Shown here piece after piece: positions 34,866 through 42,908 of a stretch of DNA of 64,000 nucleotides; the first letter of the stretch is position 1; each line of letters starts with the position of its first letter. A program made the position numbers and the translations under genes. The stretch covers positions 1 to 64,000 of the forward strand of contig JAEZGX010000008.1 of NCBI GenBank assembly GCA_023416735.1. The letters run 5' to 3'. Source of the DNA: Verrucomicrobiota bacterium (GTDB lineage Bacteria; Verrucomicrobiota; Verrucomicrobiia; Opitutales; Opitutaceae). The notes beneath the pieces are model-generated. The model was not told where the DNA came from and ran no database searches. It saw only the letters and a list, made by a program, of their open reading frames with translations.

Positions 34866-35855
34866 TCAACCCGCCGCGCTCGCTCGCCGAAACCGCGCCA
34901 CATCCCAAGCCGCCGGCAACTCCGTGCCGTCGCGCAAAAGCTCCGCCCAAGCCCGCGCCAGCGCCGGCGCATACAACGCCCCCTTCGCTCCCAACCCGCA
35001 AAAAATCCCGCGCCGCGCTTCCCTCGAAATCCACCCGATCACGGGCCGTTTGTCCGGCGAATACACGCGCACGCCCACCGTTTGGCCCACGATTTCGAAC
35101 TCACTAAAACCCATCGCGTTCACACTGCGCTCGAGTTCCTTCCGCGCTTCGTCCGTCACCGCGAAATCGCGCCGGCCAGGTTCGTTTGTCGCGCCCGCTT
35201 TCGCTAAACCATCGCCCGTCGCCACCAGCCAGTGTCGCCGATTCCACACCACTCCCGGATCGAGCCCGGCCATCCGCAGTTCAACGCATTCACCTTTTGA
35301 ATACCGCCAGTCGACCGTATCCGCGCCCTCCGCTTCCGCGCCGCGACAATCGATCATCACCCCATCGCCCGCCGTCGCCTCCCACTTTTCCATTCGTCCC
35401 TCCTGCAAAATCCCTCTCTCCCGCCAGCGCTTCCGCGACAGCCCAATCAATTTCCCCAGTTCCACTCGCGCCGCCCTGCCCATCCAAAATCCGTCTGCAT
35501 CCGCGCTCTCCGCAAACGGCGCCAACGCCCCGCTCGCGTTCTTTTCCGCGAATACTTCCCGTTCCCGCTCCTCCGCAAACCACCGCCGCACGCGCATTTC
35601 GCGCCAAAGCGTTTCGCCCAGTCTGCGCTCGATCCCGCGATAACATTCGCGCGCGACCGGCCGCAGCGTTTCGAAGCCTTCGCTTTTCACCAGCCGCCGC
35701 CCCGTGATCGGATTGATAATCCCCGCCGCCACTTTCGTCGCCGCCCGCACATGGCCGGCATCCACGATCGAAAACGCGACTCCCACGCGCTCCAGCTCCC
35801 AAGCCAGCAACGTTCCCGCCAATCCCTGCCCGACGATCAACACCGAAGCTTTCAA
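34866..35855 (-). CDS. FAD-dependent oxidoreductase (DAO family)
   Basis: A 329-residue flavoprotein. The dinucleotide-binding motif is at the N-terminus (ASVLIVGQGLAGTLLAWELERVGVAFSIVD), followed by AAGIINPITGRRLV and the C-terminal FAD-contact VRVYSPDKRPVIGW and FCGLGAKGALYAPALA. It resembles D-amino-acid-oxidase/ThiO-like proteins, but the substrate is unknown. No ATG is available at the right place. A TTG at 35855, directly before KASVLIVGQG, is the best start. The frame opens farther upstream only because it runs through the antisense of nothing but tRNA-Ser (35882-35969), which cannot be coding. Confidence 0.83.
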   Translation of the reverse strand: MKASVLIVGQGLAGTLLAWELERVGVAFSIVDAGHVRAATKVAAGIINPITGRRLVKSEGFETLRPVARECYRGIERRLGETLWREMRVRRWFAEEREREVFAEKNASGALAPFAESADADGFWMGRAARVELGKLIGLSRKRWRERGILQEGRMEKWEATAGDGVMIDCRGAEAEGADTVDWRYSKGECVELRMAGLDPGVVWNRRHWLVATGDGLAKAGATNEPGRRDFAVTDEARKELERSVNAMGFSEFEIVGQTVGVRVYSPDKRPVIGWISREARRGIFCGLGAKGALYAPALARAWAELLRDGTELPAAWDVARFRRASAAG

Positions 35856-35881
35856 GCGGCTCTGCTGGTTTACCAAGAAAC

Positions 35882-35969
<88 letters not shown>

Positions 35970-36051
35970 GGCGCAGGAACGCGAGACCGTAGGCCCCGGC
36001 TCCGAAAACGGAAGCAGAATTTTTGGACAACCGATCCCGCCCCGCCCGCTT

Positions 36052-37056
36052 TCAAAGATACCTCTCGATCAATCGCCTCAACACCGGCCGCACCTGCCGC
36101 GCCAGCGTCGCATTCGCAAATCCCACCCACGCCACCGCTGTCGTGGTGTCCAGCGGCGCATTCAACCGCTTTCCTTCCAAACTTTCCACGATCCCTCCGG
36201 CCTCCCGCAAAATCAGCTCCGTGCAGATATCATAAGGATGACAGGTAAGCGACGACTCGATCCCGAGCTTCGCAAACACGCGCGGCCTAATGTCCCCCAC
36301 CATCCGGTCATGCCCCACCAGCAGCTCATAAATCTGCCCGCCCGTGCTGATGTATTGATCGTCAAATACCAACGGCGAGCCCTGCGCCCCGCCATATAAC
36401 TCCCGCCACAGCTCCTCCTCGATCTGCGCCGTCAGCGCCTTCCCTTCCGGGAAAAATCGCGCGAGCGACGCAAACCCGTGCCGAAAGTCCTTCGCCTCCG
36501 AAAGCCGCGGCACGAACTTCTTTCTCTCTCCCGTTCTCACATCCACCGCTTCCGCCACCACGCCGCGTCGCCCCGCCCCTCGCACGACGCTGATTTGATC
36601 CGCCCGCCATTGCTTGCTCGTCGGCAATTCCGTCATCACCGCCACTTCGATATCTTTCAGCGTCGTCCGCCGGCCGCGCTGCCGCGCCAATCCCGTCAAC
36701 ACCCACGCGCTTCGCTTGTCATGCATGAGTCCCCGCGTGCCGTCGATCGGATCCAGGATGCATTTGAACTCCGTTCGCCCGACCGGCGTCCCTCGCGGAA
36801 AGGTCGTCGCTTCCTCCTCCAGCCCTTCCATCACCAGTTCGACTGTCCACGTCTTCGGCCAGTGTTCTTCAAACCAGCCCATGATCGCCGCCTCACTCAG
36901 CCGATCGATGTGGTAAATCGTGTCCGCCGCCGTCACCGCCGCCACCTCGCCAAACCGCTTTGCCTGCCGCGCGCGCGCAGCCACCAGCGTTTCTCGAATC
37001 GTTGCGTGCAACGCGCAGATCAGTTTGCGCGCTTTTTCGAAGCGGACGTCCTTCAT
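36052..37056 (-). CDS. Inositol-monophosphatase-family protein
   Basis: A 334-residue protein of the lithium-sensitive phosphatase superfamily. The key metal/phosphate motif CILDPIDGTRGLMHDKRSAW is intact, with an upstream Glu in ELVMEGLEEEA (motif A) and a C-terminal motif resembling WDxAAG in SLTCHPYDICTELILREAGGIVE (CHPYDIC). It is longer than the typical 260-residue SuhB-type enzymes because of insertions (WRADQISVVRGAGRRG, YGGAQGSPLVFDDQYISTGGQIYELLVG). It could be an inositol- or sugar-phosphate phosphatase, or a CysQ-like enzyme. It is a single gene. Confidence 0.85.
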   Translation of the reverse strand: MKDVRFEKARKLICALHATIRETLVAARARQAKRFGEVAAVTAADTIYHIDRLSEAAIMGWFEEHWPKTWTVELVMEGLEEEATTFPRGTPVGRTEFKCILDPIDGTRGLMHDKRSAWVLTGLARQRGRRTTLKDIEVAVMTELPTSKQWRADQISVVRGAGRRGVVAEAVDVRTGERKKFVPRLSEAKDFRHGFASLARFFPEGKALTAQIEEELWRELYGGAQGSPLVFDDQYISTGGQIYELLVGHDRMVGDIRPRVFAKLGIESSLTCHPYDICTELILREAGGIVESLEGKRLNAPLDTTTAVAWVGFANATLARQVRPVLRRLIERYL

Positions 37057-37396
37057 CGCGCGCCCACAGAACACAAAGCGCTCCGGTTGGCGAAAAATTA
37101 CTCAACTCCCCGCACCATCGAGCCGTTATACGGTCCAATCGTCGCTCACCCCTGCTCCTCCGGAGCCACCCCACCCGCGGATCTGGGATCCGCCTTGCGC
37201 GATTGCCTGTAGGCGGATTGCGCGAACCGCATCGCGACCGACTGCACTTTGCACGAAAATCGATGTTAAAAGGTTGTTACGAGATCCGCGTCTAAAGTTT
37301 ATATCCCTGCGCGAAAGCACGTTATGAGATAATCGGCCAAGCTGGCACGCGACGAGGTATAGGGAGCCCGTCGCACACACATTAACCTTTTCTCCT
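37057..37396. other. Intergenic region between the divergent phosphatase and sigma-factor genes
   Basis: 340 bases without a gene. It holds a 7-bp hairpin GCGGATC/GATCCGC (37177-37193), a direct repeat of TTGCGCGA (about 37195 and 37218), and an unusually A/T-rich stretch from about 37250 to 37330 that probably contains the sigma-factor promoter. Confidence 0.55.
37274..37303 (+). promoter_or_regulatory. Possible sigma-70-type promoter of the RpoE-like gene
   Basis: TTGTTA (37274-37279) and TTTATA (37298-37303) are separated by 18 bases in the AT-rich part of the region, about 94 bases before the start codon. The call rests on hexamer resemblance only; other placements are possible. Confidence 0.3.
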
Positions 37397-38137
37397 ATGC
37401 CAGCCTACGTTCCCACTTCCACCAAACAGGTTCGCGCTTCCCAGACCGAAAACGTCCGCCGCGTTACTCCCGACGCCGCTATTGATGACGCTCTCGTCAA
37501 GCGCTTCGCCGAGGGTGACGAGTCCGCGTTCGTCGAGATCATGGAGCGCTACCGCGGCAAGATCTTCACCGTTACGCTTGGTTTGCTTCGCAACCACGCC
37601 GACGCCGAAGAAATCACCCAGGATACCTTCATCCGCGCCCATCGCGGTCTCGCCAACTTCCGCGGGGACTCCTCCCTCGCCACCTGGCTTTACCGCATCG
37701 CCGTGAATCTGGCCCGCAATCGCTACTGGTATTTCTTCCGTCGTCGTCGCCAAGATTCCCTTTCGCTCGACTGCGCGCTCAGCGACGACAGCGCCGCCAC
37801 GTTCGCCGACCTCGTCGCCGATGTGGTCCAAGACCCGGCCCAGGAAACCGTCGCCGGCGAATTCTCCACGCTCGTTGACATGTGCATGGAGAAACTCGAC
37901 GCCCGCCACCGCGAGATCCTCACCTTGCGCAACGTCCTCAATCGTTCCTACGAGGAAATCGCCGCCACGCTCGGCATCAATGTCGGCACCGTCAAAAGCC
38001 GCATCGCCCGCGCTCGCGAAAACCTCCGCACGCTTCTCGCGGAAGCCTGCCCGGAATTCGCCCCCGGCGCCGCTCCCGGCGAATGGTTCCTCCCGTCGCG
38101 CGCCACCTACGGCCGCCCGCAAATCGCCTGCGCCTAA
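37397..38137 (+). CDS. RNA polymerase ECF sigma factor, RpoE-like
   Basis: A 246-residue sigma factor. Region 2 is at about residues 35-115 (DALVKRFAEGDESAFVEIMERYRGKIF, DAEEITQDTFIRAHRGLANFRGDSSLATWLYRIAVNLARNRYW). Region 4 is at about 170-220 (MCMEKLDARHREILTLRNVLNRSYEEIAATLGINVGTVKSRIARARENLR). The N-terminal 30 residues and the C-terminal tail of about 25 are non-conserved. No anti-sigma factor gene is adjacent; the next gene is beyond a strong terminator. It is a monocistronic unit with a long 5' region. Confidence 0.92.
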   Translation: MPAYVPTSTKQVRASQTENVRRVTPDAAIDDALVKRFAEGDESAFVEIMERYRGKIFTVTLGLLRNHADAEEITQDTFIRAHRGLANFRGDSSLATWLYRIAVNLARNRYWYFFRRRRQDSLSLDCALSDDSAATFADLVADVVQDPAQETVAGEFSTLVDMCMEKLDARHREILTLRNVLNRSYEEIAATLGINVGTVKSRIARARENLRTLLAEACPEFAPGAAPGEWFLPSRATYGRPQIACA

Positions 38138-38215
38138 AACTCTCCACCGACGAACTCGGTTCGGTCGAATTTGTTAGTGCGTTAGTCACGACTGGTTGTT
38201 GCTCCCTCATAAACA

Positions 38216-38249
38216 GCCGCGCTGCTTCCCGCAGCGCGGCTTGTTTTTT
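38216..38249 (+). terminator. Rho-independent terminator after the sigma-factor gene
   Basis: Perfect 10-bp stem GCCGCGCTGC/GCAGCGCGGC with loop TTCCC, followed by TTGTTTTTT. It lies 79 bases beyond the sigma-factor stop codon. It also argues against starting the next gene upstream of 38250. Confidence 0.93.
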
Positions 38250-38279
38250 GCACGACAGGCCGCAGCGTCGGACCTCTCC

Positions 38280-39482
38280 GTGACTCCGGCCCCGATCGCT
38301 CTCTCCCCGCTCCAAGCTCGCCTGTTGGCGCGTCGCGCCGTGCTGCTCGACCGACCCGTGGCCGACATCGCCGCTGCTCTCACGCACCTGGGCTACGCGC
38401 AAATCGACCCGATCAACGTCTGCGGGCGCATGCACGACCTCATCTTGCGCAACCGTGTCCGCAACTACCGCCAGGGCGATCTGATGCGCCACCTGCACCA
38501 CGACTTCACCGGCGATCCCGACCTCAAATCCAAAACTCACACTCCGAAACCGCGCGAAGCACGGCTCGCCTTCGAACACCATCTTCCGGGCTCCAACATC
38601 CTCGTCGCCTTCCCGCTCGAAGCCTGGCCCCACCTTCTCGGCACCATGCAACGCCGCGCCCGCACGCACGGCCCTTGGTCCGGCCGACTCACCCCCCGCG
38701 AAAAAATCCTCGCCGAACGCATCCTCGCCGAAATCGCCGCGCGCGGCCCTCTGTCCTCCGACGACTTCGCCGACACCGGCCGCGCTCGCCGCGTTTGGGG
38801 CACGTCCACGCTCGCCAAATCCACGCTGCAAAAACTCTTCTTCCACGGCCGCGTCCTGATCTCTCACCGCCGCGACCAGCGCCGCGTTTATGATCTCCCT
38901 GAACGCATTCTTCCCACCCGCATCCTTTCTCTGCCCGCCCCATCCCCCGCTGAAACCGCGCGTTACCTCGTTCTGCTCAAACTCCGTCAGCGCCGCCTCG
39001 TCCGCCTCGCCCGCGACGAACTCCCTCTTGTCTCCGACCTCGTTCAACCGCTCGCCATCGAAAACTGTCCCGCCCTCCACTGCCTCCGCACCGACCTCCC
39101 CCTCCTCGATCAAATCGAGAATCCAAATTCGAAAATCGAAAATCCACTCCTCCTCCTCGCCCCCCTCGACCCGTTGATCTATGATCGCCGTCTCACGCGC
39201 GACCTCTGGAATTTCAACTACACTTGGGAGGTTTACACGCCGCCCGCCAAACGCGTCCGCGGTTATTACGCGCTTCCTCTTCTCGCCGGCACCGAGTTCG
39301 TCGGCCACATCGATCCGAAAGCCGATCGCGAACGCCGCCGTCTCACGATCGTCTCGCGTTCCGTTCGCCGGGGATACCGCGTCGCTCCCGCCATCGATTC
39401 ACTGGCCCACTTTCTCGATCTTCGCCCACCCGGCCGCGCGTCGATGTCGAATCTCAAGAATCCTTCCGCCCAACCGATTTAG
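38280..39482 (+). CDS. HTH_42-family DNA glycosylase, AlkX/YcaQ-like
   Basis: A 400-residue winged-helix protein of the AlkZ/AlkX family, which unhooks DNA interstrand crosslinks or removes bulky alkyl adducts. Q41-I-D43 in GYAQIDPINVCGRMHDLIL matches the catalytic Gln-hydrophobic-Asp motif of YcaQ/AlkX. Further family segments are RNYRQGDLMRHLH, HHLPGSNILVAFPLEAWPHL, LSSDDFADTGR, LLLLAPLDPLIYDRRLTRDLWNFNYTWEVYTPPAKRVRGYYALP and HIDPKADRERRRL. The GTG at 38280 is favoured because the longer frame would run through the preceding terminator. Residues about 279-290 are encoded by a dispersed 7-nt repeat. Confidence 0.86.
   Translation: MTPAPIALSPLQARLLARRAVLLDRPVADIAAALTHLGYAQIDPINVCGRMHDLILRNRVRNYRQGDLMRHLHHDFTGDPDLKSKTHTPKPREARLAFEHHLPGSNILVAFPLEAWPHLLGTMQRRARTHGPWSGRLTPREKILAERILAEIAARGPLSSDDFADTGRARRVWGTSTLAKSTLQKLFFHGRVLISHRRDQRRVYDLPERILPTRILSLPAPSPAETARYLVLLKLRQRRLVRLARDELPLVSDLVQPLAIENCPALHCLRTDLPLLDQIENPNSKIENPLLLLAPLDPLIYDRRLTRDLWNFNYTWEVYTPPAKRVRGYYALPLLAGTEFVGHIDPKADRERRRLTIVSRSVRRGYRVAPAIDSLAHFLDLRPPGRASMSNLKNPSAQPI
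39113..39147 (+). repeat. Heptanucleotide dispersed repeat inside the AlkX-like gene
   Basis: Five consecutive 7-base units: AATCGAG, AATCCAA, ATTCGAA, AATCGAA and AATCCAC. It lies in frame within the coding region, encodes IENPNSKIENP, and separates two conserved segments of the protein. Confidence 0.85.
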
Positions 39483-39494
39483 CTCCCAACTCGC

Positions 39495-40634
39495 ATGAAA
39501 ACCTTTCCCGTGCGGTGGTCTCCGCACGACGGTTGGTCTCCGCCTCGCTCTTCCTGGCCCTCGTCCGCCGATCTCGTGCTCTATTTCGGAGCGAGACAGG
39601 TGCTCGCCAACCCCGATGGGCCGCGCGCCGAACTGATCACCCATTTTTCCTCCGCTCTCTGCGCCGGCTGCAGCACCGCCGGCGAAATCTTCGCCAACAG
39701 CGTTTCCGACGACGGCCTCGGCGCCCTCTGCATCTCTTTCCAGCACACCACCATTCGCGCCGAAACCATTTCCGTCTGCTCTCCTTCCGAAAGTTTCGAA
39801 GCCGCCGCAGCCCTCAGCCGTCGGCTCGCTTCGCCCGACCTTCGCCACGTTCTCGTTCTCAGCGACGGCCTCCTCGTCAACGGCACTCTCCTCACTTCCG
39901 GTTTTCGCGTCAGCCTTCCGTCCGATGTCCATGTCACCGGCGGCCTCGCCGGCGACGGCAACGCTTTCCGTCACACCTTGGTCGGACTCGGCCCTGCCCT
40001 TGATTCCGGCAGCATCGTCGCCATCGGTTTTTACGGCGATCGTCTTCGCGTCACCCACGGATCCGCCGGCGGCTGGGAACCGTTCGGCCCCAAGCGTCTC
40101 GTCACGCATTCCGCCGGAAACATCCTCTACACGCTCGATGACCAACCCGCGCTCGCCCTCTACAAACGCTACCTCGGCGAGCGCGCTTCCGGCCTTCCGG
40201 CCACCGGCCTCCTTTTTCCGCTTCATCTTCTCGCCAGCCGCGACGCCGAACATGGTCTGGTTCGCACCATCCTCGCCGTCGACGATGCCGAACAATCGCT
40301 TACGTTCGCCGGTGACATCCCTCGAGGCCACTACGTTCGCCTCATGAAAGCCGGCTGCGATGCCCTCGTCGACGGCGCCGAAGCCGCCGCGCGCGCCGCC
40401 ACGCTCGACGCGTCCACCGAACGTTTCGCCGTGCTCGTCAGTTGCGTCGGCCGCCGCCTCGTCATGGGTCAACGCGTCGAGGAAGAGATCGAGGCCGTCC
40501 TCGCCCAACTCGGCCCGGGCCTCACTGCCGCCGGGTTCTATTCTTACGGCGAGATTTGTCCGAGCGGACTCCTGCACAGTTGCGATCTCCACAACCAGAC
40601 CATGACACTCACCGTCTTTGCGGAAGAACCGTAA
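39495..40634 (+). CDS. FIST-domain sensory protein
   Basis: A 379-residue protein made of FIST_N (about residues 25-220: DLVLYFGARQVL, LCAGCSTAGEIF, VTGGLAGDG) and FIST_C (about 230-370: LYKRYLGERASGLPATGLLFPLHL, VRLMKAGCDALVDGA, GRRLVMGQRVEEEIEAV, AAGFYSYGEICPSG). FIST proteins sense small ligands, probably amino acids, and act through partner kinases. The stop codon is 4 bases before the GTG of the hybrid kinase, so the two are co-expressed as a sensor-kinase pair. It begins 12 bp after the AlkX-like gene. Confidence 0.9.
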   Translation: MKTFPVRWSPHDGWSPPRSSWPSSADLVLYFGARQVLANPDGPRAELITHFSSALCAGCSTAGEIFANSVSDDGLGALCISFQHTTIRAETISVCSPSESFEAAAALSRRLASPDLRHVLVLSDGLLVNGTLLTSGFRVSLPSDVHVTGGLAGDGNAFRHTLVGLGPALDSGSIVAIGFYGDRLRVTHGSAGGWEPFGPKRLVTHSAGNILYTLDDQPALALYKRYLGERASGLPATGLLFPLHLLASRDAEHGLVRTILAVDDAEQSLTFAGDIPRGHYVRLMKAGCDALVDGAEAAARAATLDASTERFAVLVSCVGRRLVMGQRVEEEIEAVLAQLGPGLTAAGFYSYGEICPSGLLHSCDLHNQTMTLTVFAEEP

Positions 40635-40638
40635 GCCC

Positions 40639-42396
40639 GTGAACCCGCTCCTCGCCCGCCAGCTTCGCAAATACCTCCCGGATCTCGATCCGGCCCAATC
40701 GCCGTGGAGCGACTTCCTGTCCGCCGTCGATCGCGCCTACGCCGATCTCGAGCAGGATCGCACATTTCTCGAACACACGCTCGAAGTCACCTCCGCCGAA
40801 CTCACCGAGGCCAACGAAAAACTCCGCCGCGAAGCCGAGACCCAACTCGCCTCGCTCAGCCGCTATTACCAGCAAACGCTCGAACTCCAGCAGGGCATGA
40901 TCGTCTGCGTGCGCCGCACTGAGCGCGGCTTCGTCCACACGCTCTGTCGCGGCCAGTTGCTCGCCCGCCTCGGCTTGTCGCCGGAAGATATCGAAGGCCG
41001 CTTCATCGAGGATGTCGCACCGCGGCCTCAATCCGACATCCTCAACGCCGCCTTCGAGCGCGCTTGGAACGGCGAAACGCATTCGTTCGCCTTCACCACT
41101 CACCATGGTGTCGAGGTGCTCATCGTCATGCGCCCGCGCCGCGAGCGCGAAGAGGTCCAGGAGGTCATCGCCGCCTGCCTCGAAATCACCGCCCTCAAAC
41201 AAGCCGAGCACGAACTTCGTGCCGCCAAGGAACGCGCCGAAGCCGCCGATCGCGCGAAGAGCGAATTTCTCGCGGTCATGTCCCACGAGATCCGCACGCC
41301 GCTCAACGCCGTCCTCGGCTTCGCGTCGCTTCTTCAACAAAGCCCGCTCAACGAGGAGCAACAAAACTGGCTCGCCACCATCGGCACCAGCGGCGAATCG
41401 CTCCTCACTCTCATCAACGACATTCTCGACTTCTCCAAAATCGAAGCCGGCCATCTCGAGCTTCACTCCGAACCCGTCGCCTTGGTCGCGCTTCTCGATC
41501 AACTGGGCGGCATGTTCCGTCCGCGCGCTGAACAAAAAGGCGTCGCCCTCGAAATCTCCACGCCACCCGATCTTCCCCAAGTCATCGTCACCGATCCGCA
41601 GCGGCTCACGCAGATCCTCACCAACCTGCTCGCCAACGCCGTCAAATTCACTCCCCAAGGCTCCATCCGCATCGAAGCCCAGGCGCTTCCGTCGGAACCC
41701 GATCACTCCGATCGCGAGATCTATTTCGCCATCCGCGACACGGGCATCGGCATTCCCGCGGATCGCCGCGATCGGCTCTTCAAACCTTTCAGCCAGGTCG
41801 ATTCCTCCACCACGCGAAACTACGGCGGCACCGGTCTCGGACTCGCGATCTGCGACCGCCTCGTTCGTCTGCTTGGCGGCGATATCGCCGTCGACAGCAC
41901 GCCGGGCCAGGGCTCCACGTTTGCCTTCACCATCCGCACCCGCGTCCCCGAAACCCTTTCCGCGCTCTTCGAACCGCTACCCGCGAAAACTCCTTCGACC
42001 GGCCCCATCGGCTCACCATCGCTGCGCATCCTCGTCGCCGAGGATCAACCTCACAACCGCCAGTTGATCCAACACATTCTCGAAAGCCGCGGCTACCGCC
42101 CGCACATCGTCGAAAACGGCCGCGCCGCCCTCGAGGCCGCGCTCACCCAACCCTACGATCTCGTCCTGCTCGATCTTCGGATGCCCGAAATGGACGGCTA
42201 CACGGCCGCGCGAGCGATGCGCGAAAAGATCCCGCTCCATGCCCAGCCGAAAATTTACGCACTCACCGCAAACGCCCTCCCCGCAGATCGCACCCGCTGC
42301 ACCAGCCTGGGAATAGACGGAATCCTCACCAAGCCGCTCAACTTCGACGAACTCTACGCCGCCCTCGACTCCGTTCGTCCCCACTCCGCGAAATAA
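40639..42396 (+). CDS. Hybrid sensor histidine kinase (PAS-HisKA-HATPase-receiver)
   Basis: A 585-residue soluble hybrid kinase without transmembrane segments. Residues 35-80 form a coiled coil and 85-190 a PAS-type domain (GMIVCVRRTERGFVH, DVAPRPQSDILNAAFE). HisKA has phospho-H216 in FLAVMSHEIRTPLNAVLGF. HATPase_c has N-box NLLANAVKFT, G1 FAIRDTGIGIP and G2 YGGTGLGLAIC. The receiver at the C-terminus has D512 in LVLLDLRMPEMDGYTA. GTG at 40639 was chosen (4 bases after the FIST stop); an in-frame TTG at 40618 would overlap it. It is probably the output partner of the FIST sensor. Confidence 0.9.
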   Translation: MNPLLARQLRKYLPDLDPAQSPWSDFLSAVDRAYADLEQDRTFLEHTLEVTSAELTEANEKLRREAETQLASLSRYYQQTLELQQGMIVCVRRTERGFVHTLCRGQLLARLGLSPEDIEGRFIEDVAPRPQSDILNAAFERAWNGETHSFAFTTHHGVEVLIVMRPRREREEVQEVIAACLEITALKQAEHELRAAKERAEAADRAKSEFLAVMSHEIRTPLNAVLGFASLLQQSPLNEEQQNWLATIGTSGESLLTLINDILDFSKIEAGHLELHSEPVALVALLDQLGGMFRPRAEQKGVALEISTPPDLPQVIVTDPQRLTQILTNLLANAVKFTPQGSIRIEAQALPSEPDHSDREIYFAIRDTGIGIPADRRDRLFKPFSQVDSSTTRNYGGTGLGLAICDRLVRLLGGDIAVDSTPGQGSTFAFTIRTRVPETLSALFEPLPAKTPSTGPIGSPSLRILVAEDQPHNRQLIQHILESRGYRPHIVENGRAALEAALTQPYDLVLLDLRMPEMDGYTAARAMREKIPLHAQPKIYALTANALPADRTRCTSLGIDGILTKPLNFDELYAALDSVRPHSAK

Positions 42397-42663
42397 CCGT
42401 CGTAGCGACCACGCTCACGCGTTCCTCGCGCGTAACCAGCGGCCAGTCCCCTGCTTCGCCAACACTCACACGAGCGTCAACGGCCCGCACCTTTCCGATC
42501 GAGCAACCCTCGATCTCTCATCGACCGCCGCCCCCCCCGCGCCATCGCCCTCGCTTCATCGACGGCCAGTCGCCCACGCGTAAACCGCGCTTACTTCATC
42601 GCGCCTCGCCCCTAGCCACGGGTCCAACCTCTCGCCCCCTAATCTCGGATCCCCAATCCATTT

Positions 42664-42682
42664 AGTCATACATTATATTACA
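42664..42682. promoter_or_regulatory. AT-rich palindromic operator, site 3
   Basis: AGTCATACATTATATTACA, identical to the site at 15701-15719 and also identical in one flanking base on each side, 27 kb away. It lies 245 bp upstream of the recQ ATG. Confidence 0.65.
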
Positions 42683-42799
42683 ACTGCTTCGACTCGCGCG
42701 AGCCTCCTCCCATCCAGCTTTCGCCGCCTGCTTCCCTCGTAAATAGCGCATCCACCCTCCACTAAACCCACTTTCTCCAACATTCACCTCAAACCATTT

Positions 42800-42818
42800 T
42801 GTAATACATAATATTACA
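42800..42818. promoter_or_regulatory. AT-rich palindromic operator, site 4
   Basis: TGTAATACATAATATTACA, the most symmetrical of the 19-base sites (TGTAATA/TATTACA arms, 5-base centre). It is 90 bp before the recQ ATG and 48 bp before an alternative GTG start. It differs from site 1 at a single central base. Confidence 0.68.
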
Positions 42819-42908
42819 TCCTCCTCGCGCGCGTCGGAGTCCCTCCTCTTCTCCGCACTTTTTTCCGTGTCTTCCGCGACACCGCTCCGCTCAATCACCG
42901 ACGCTCTG

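Larger units (their letters stand above)
42397..42908. other. Long intergenic region upstream of recQ
   Basis: 512 bases with no credible gene. The first half is GC-rich and featureless apart from a short C tract near 42532. The second half contains two AT-rich palindromes (42664-42682 and 42800-42818), 117 bases apart edge to edge, before the recQ start. Promoters for recQ are expected near or between them. Confidence 0.6.

Noticed and set aside
37177..37193. GCGGATC/GATCCGC hairpin as a terminator of the phosphatase or sigma gene
   Set aside because: It has no T-tract and lies in the divergent region upstream of both genes.
38196..38279. ATG start of the AlkX-like protein upstream of the GTG
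   Set aside because: It would begin before the strong terminator at 38216-38249, with unconserved sequence.
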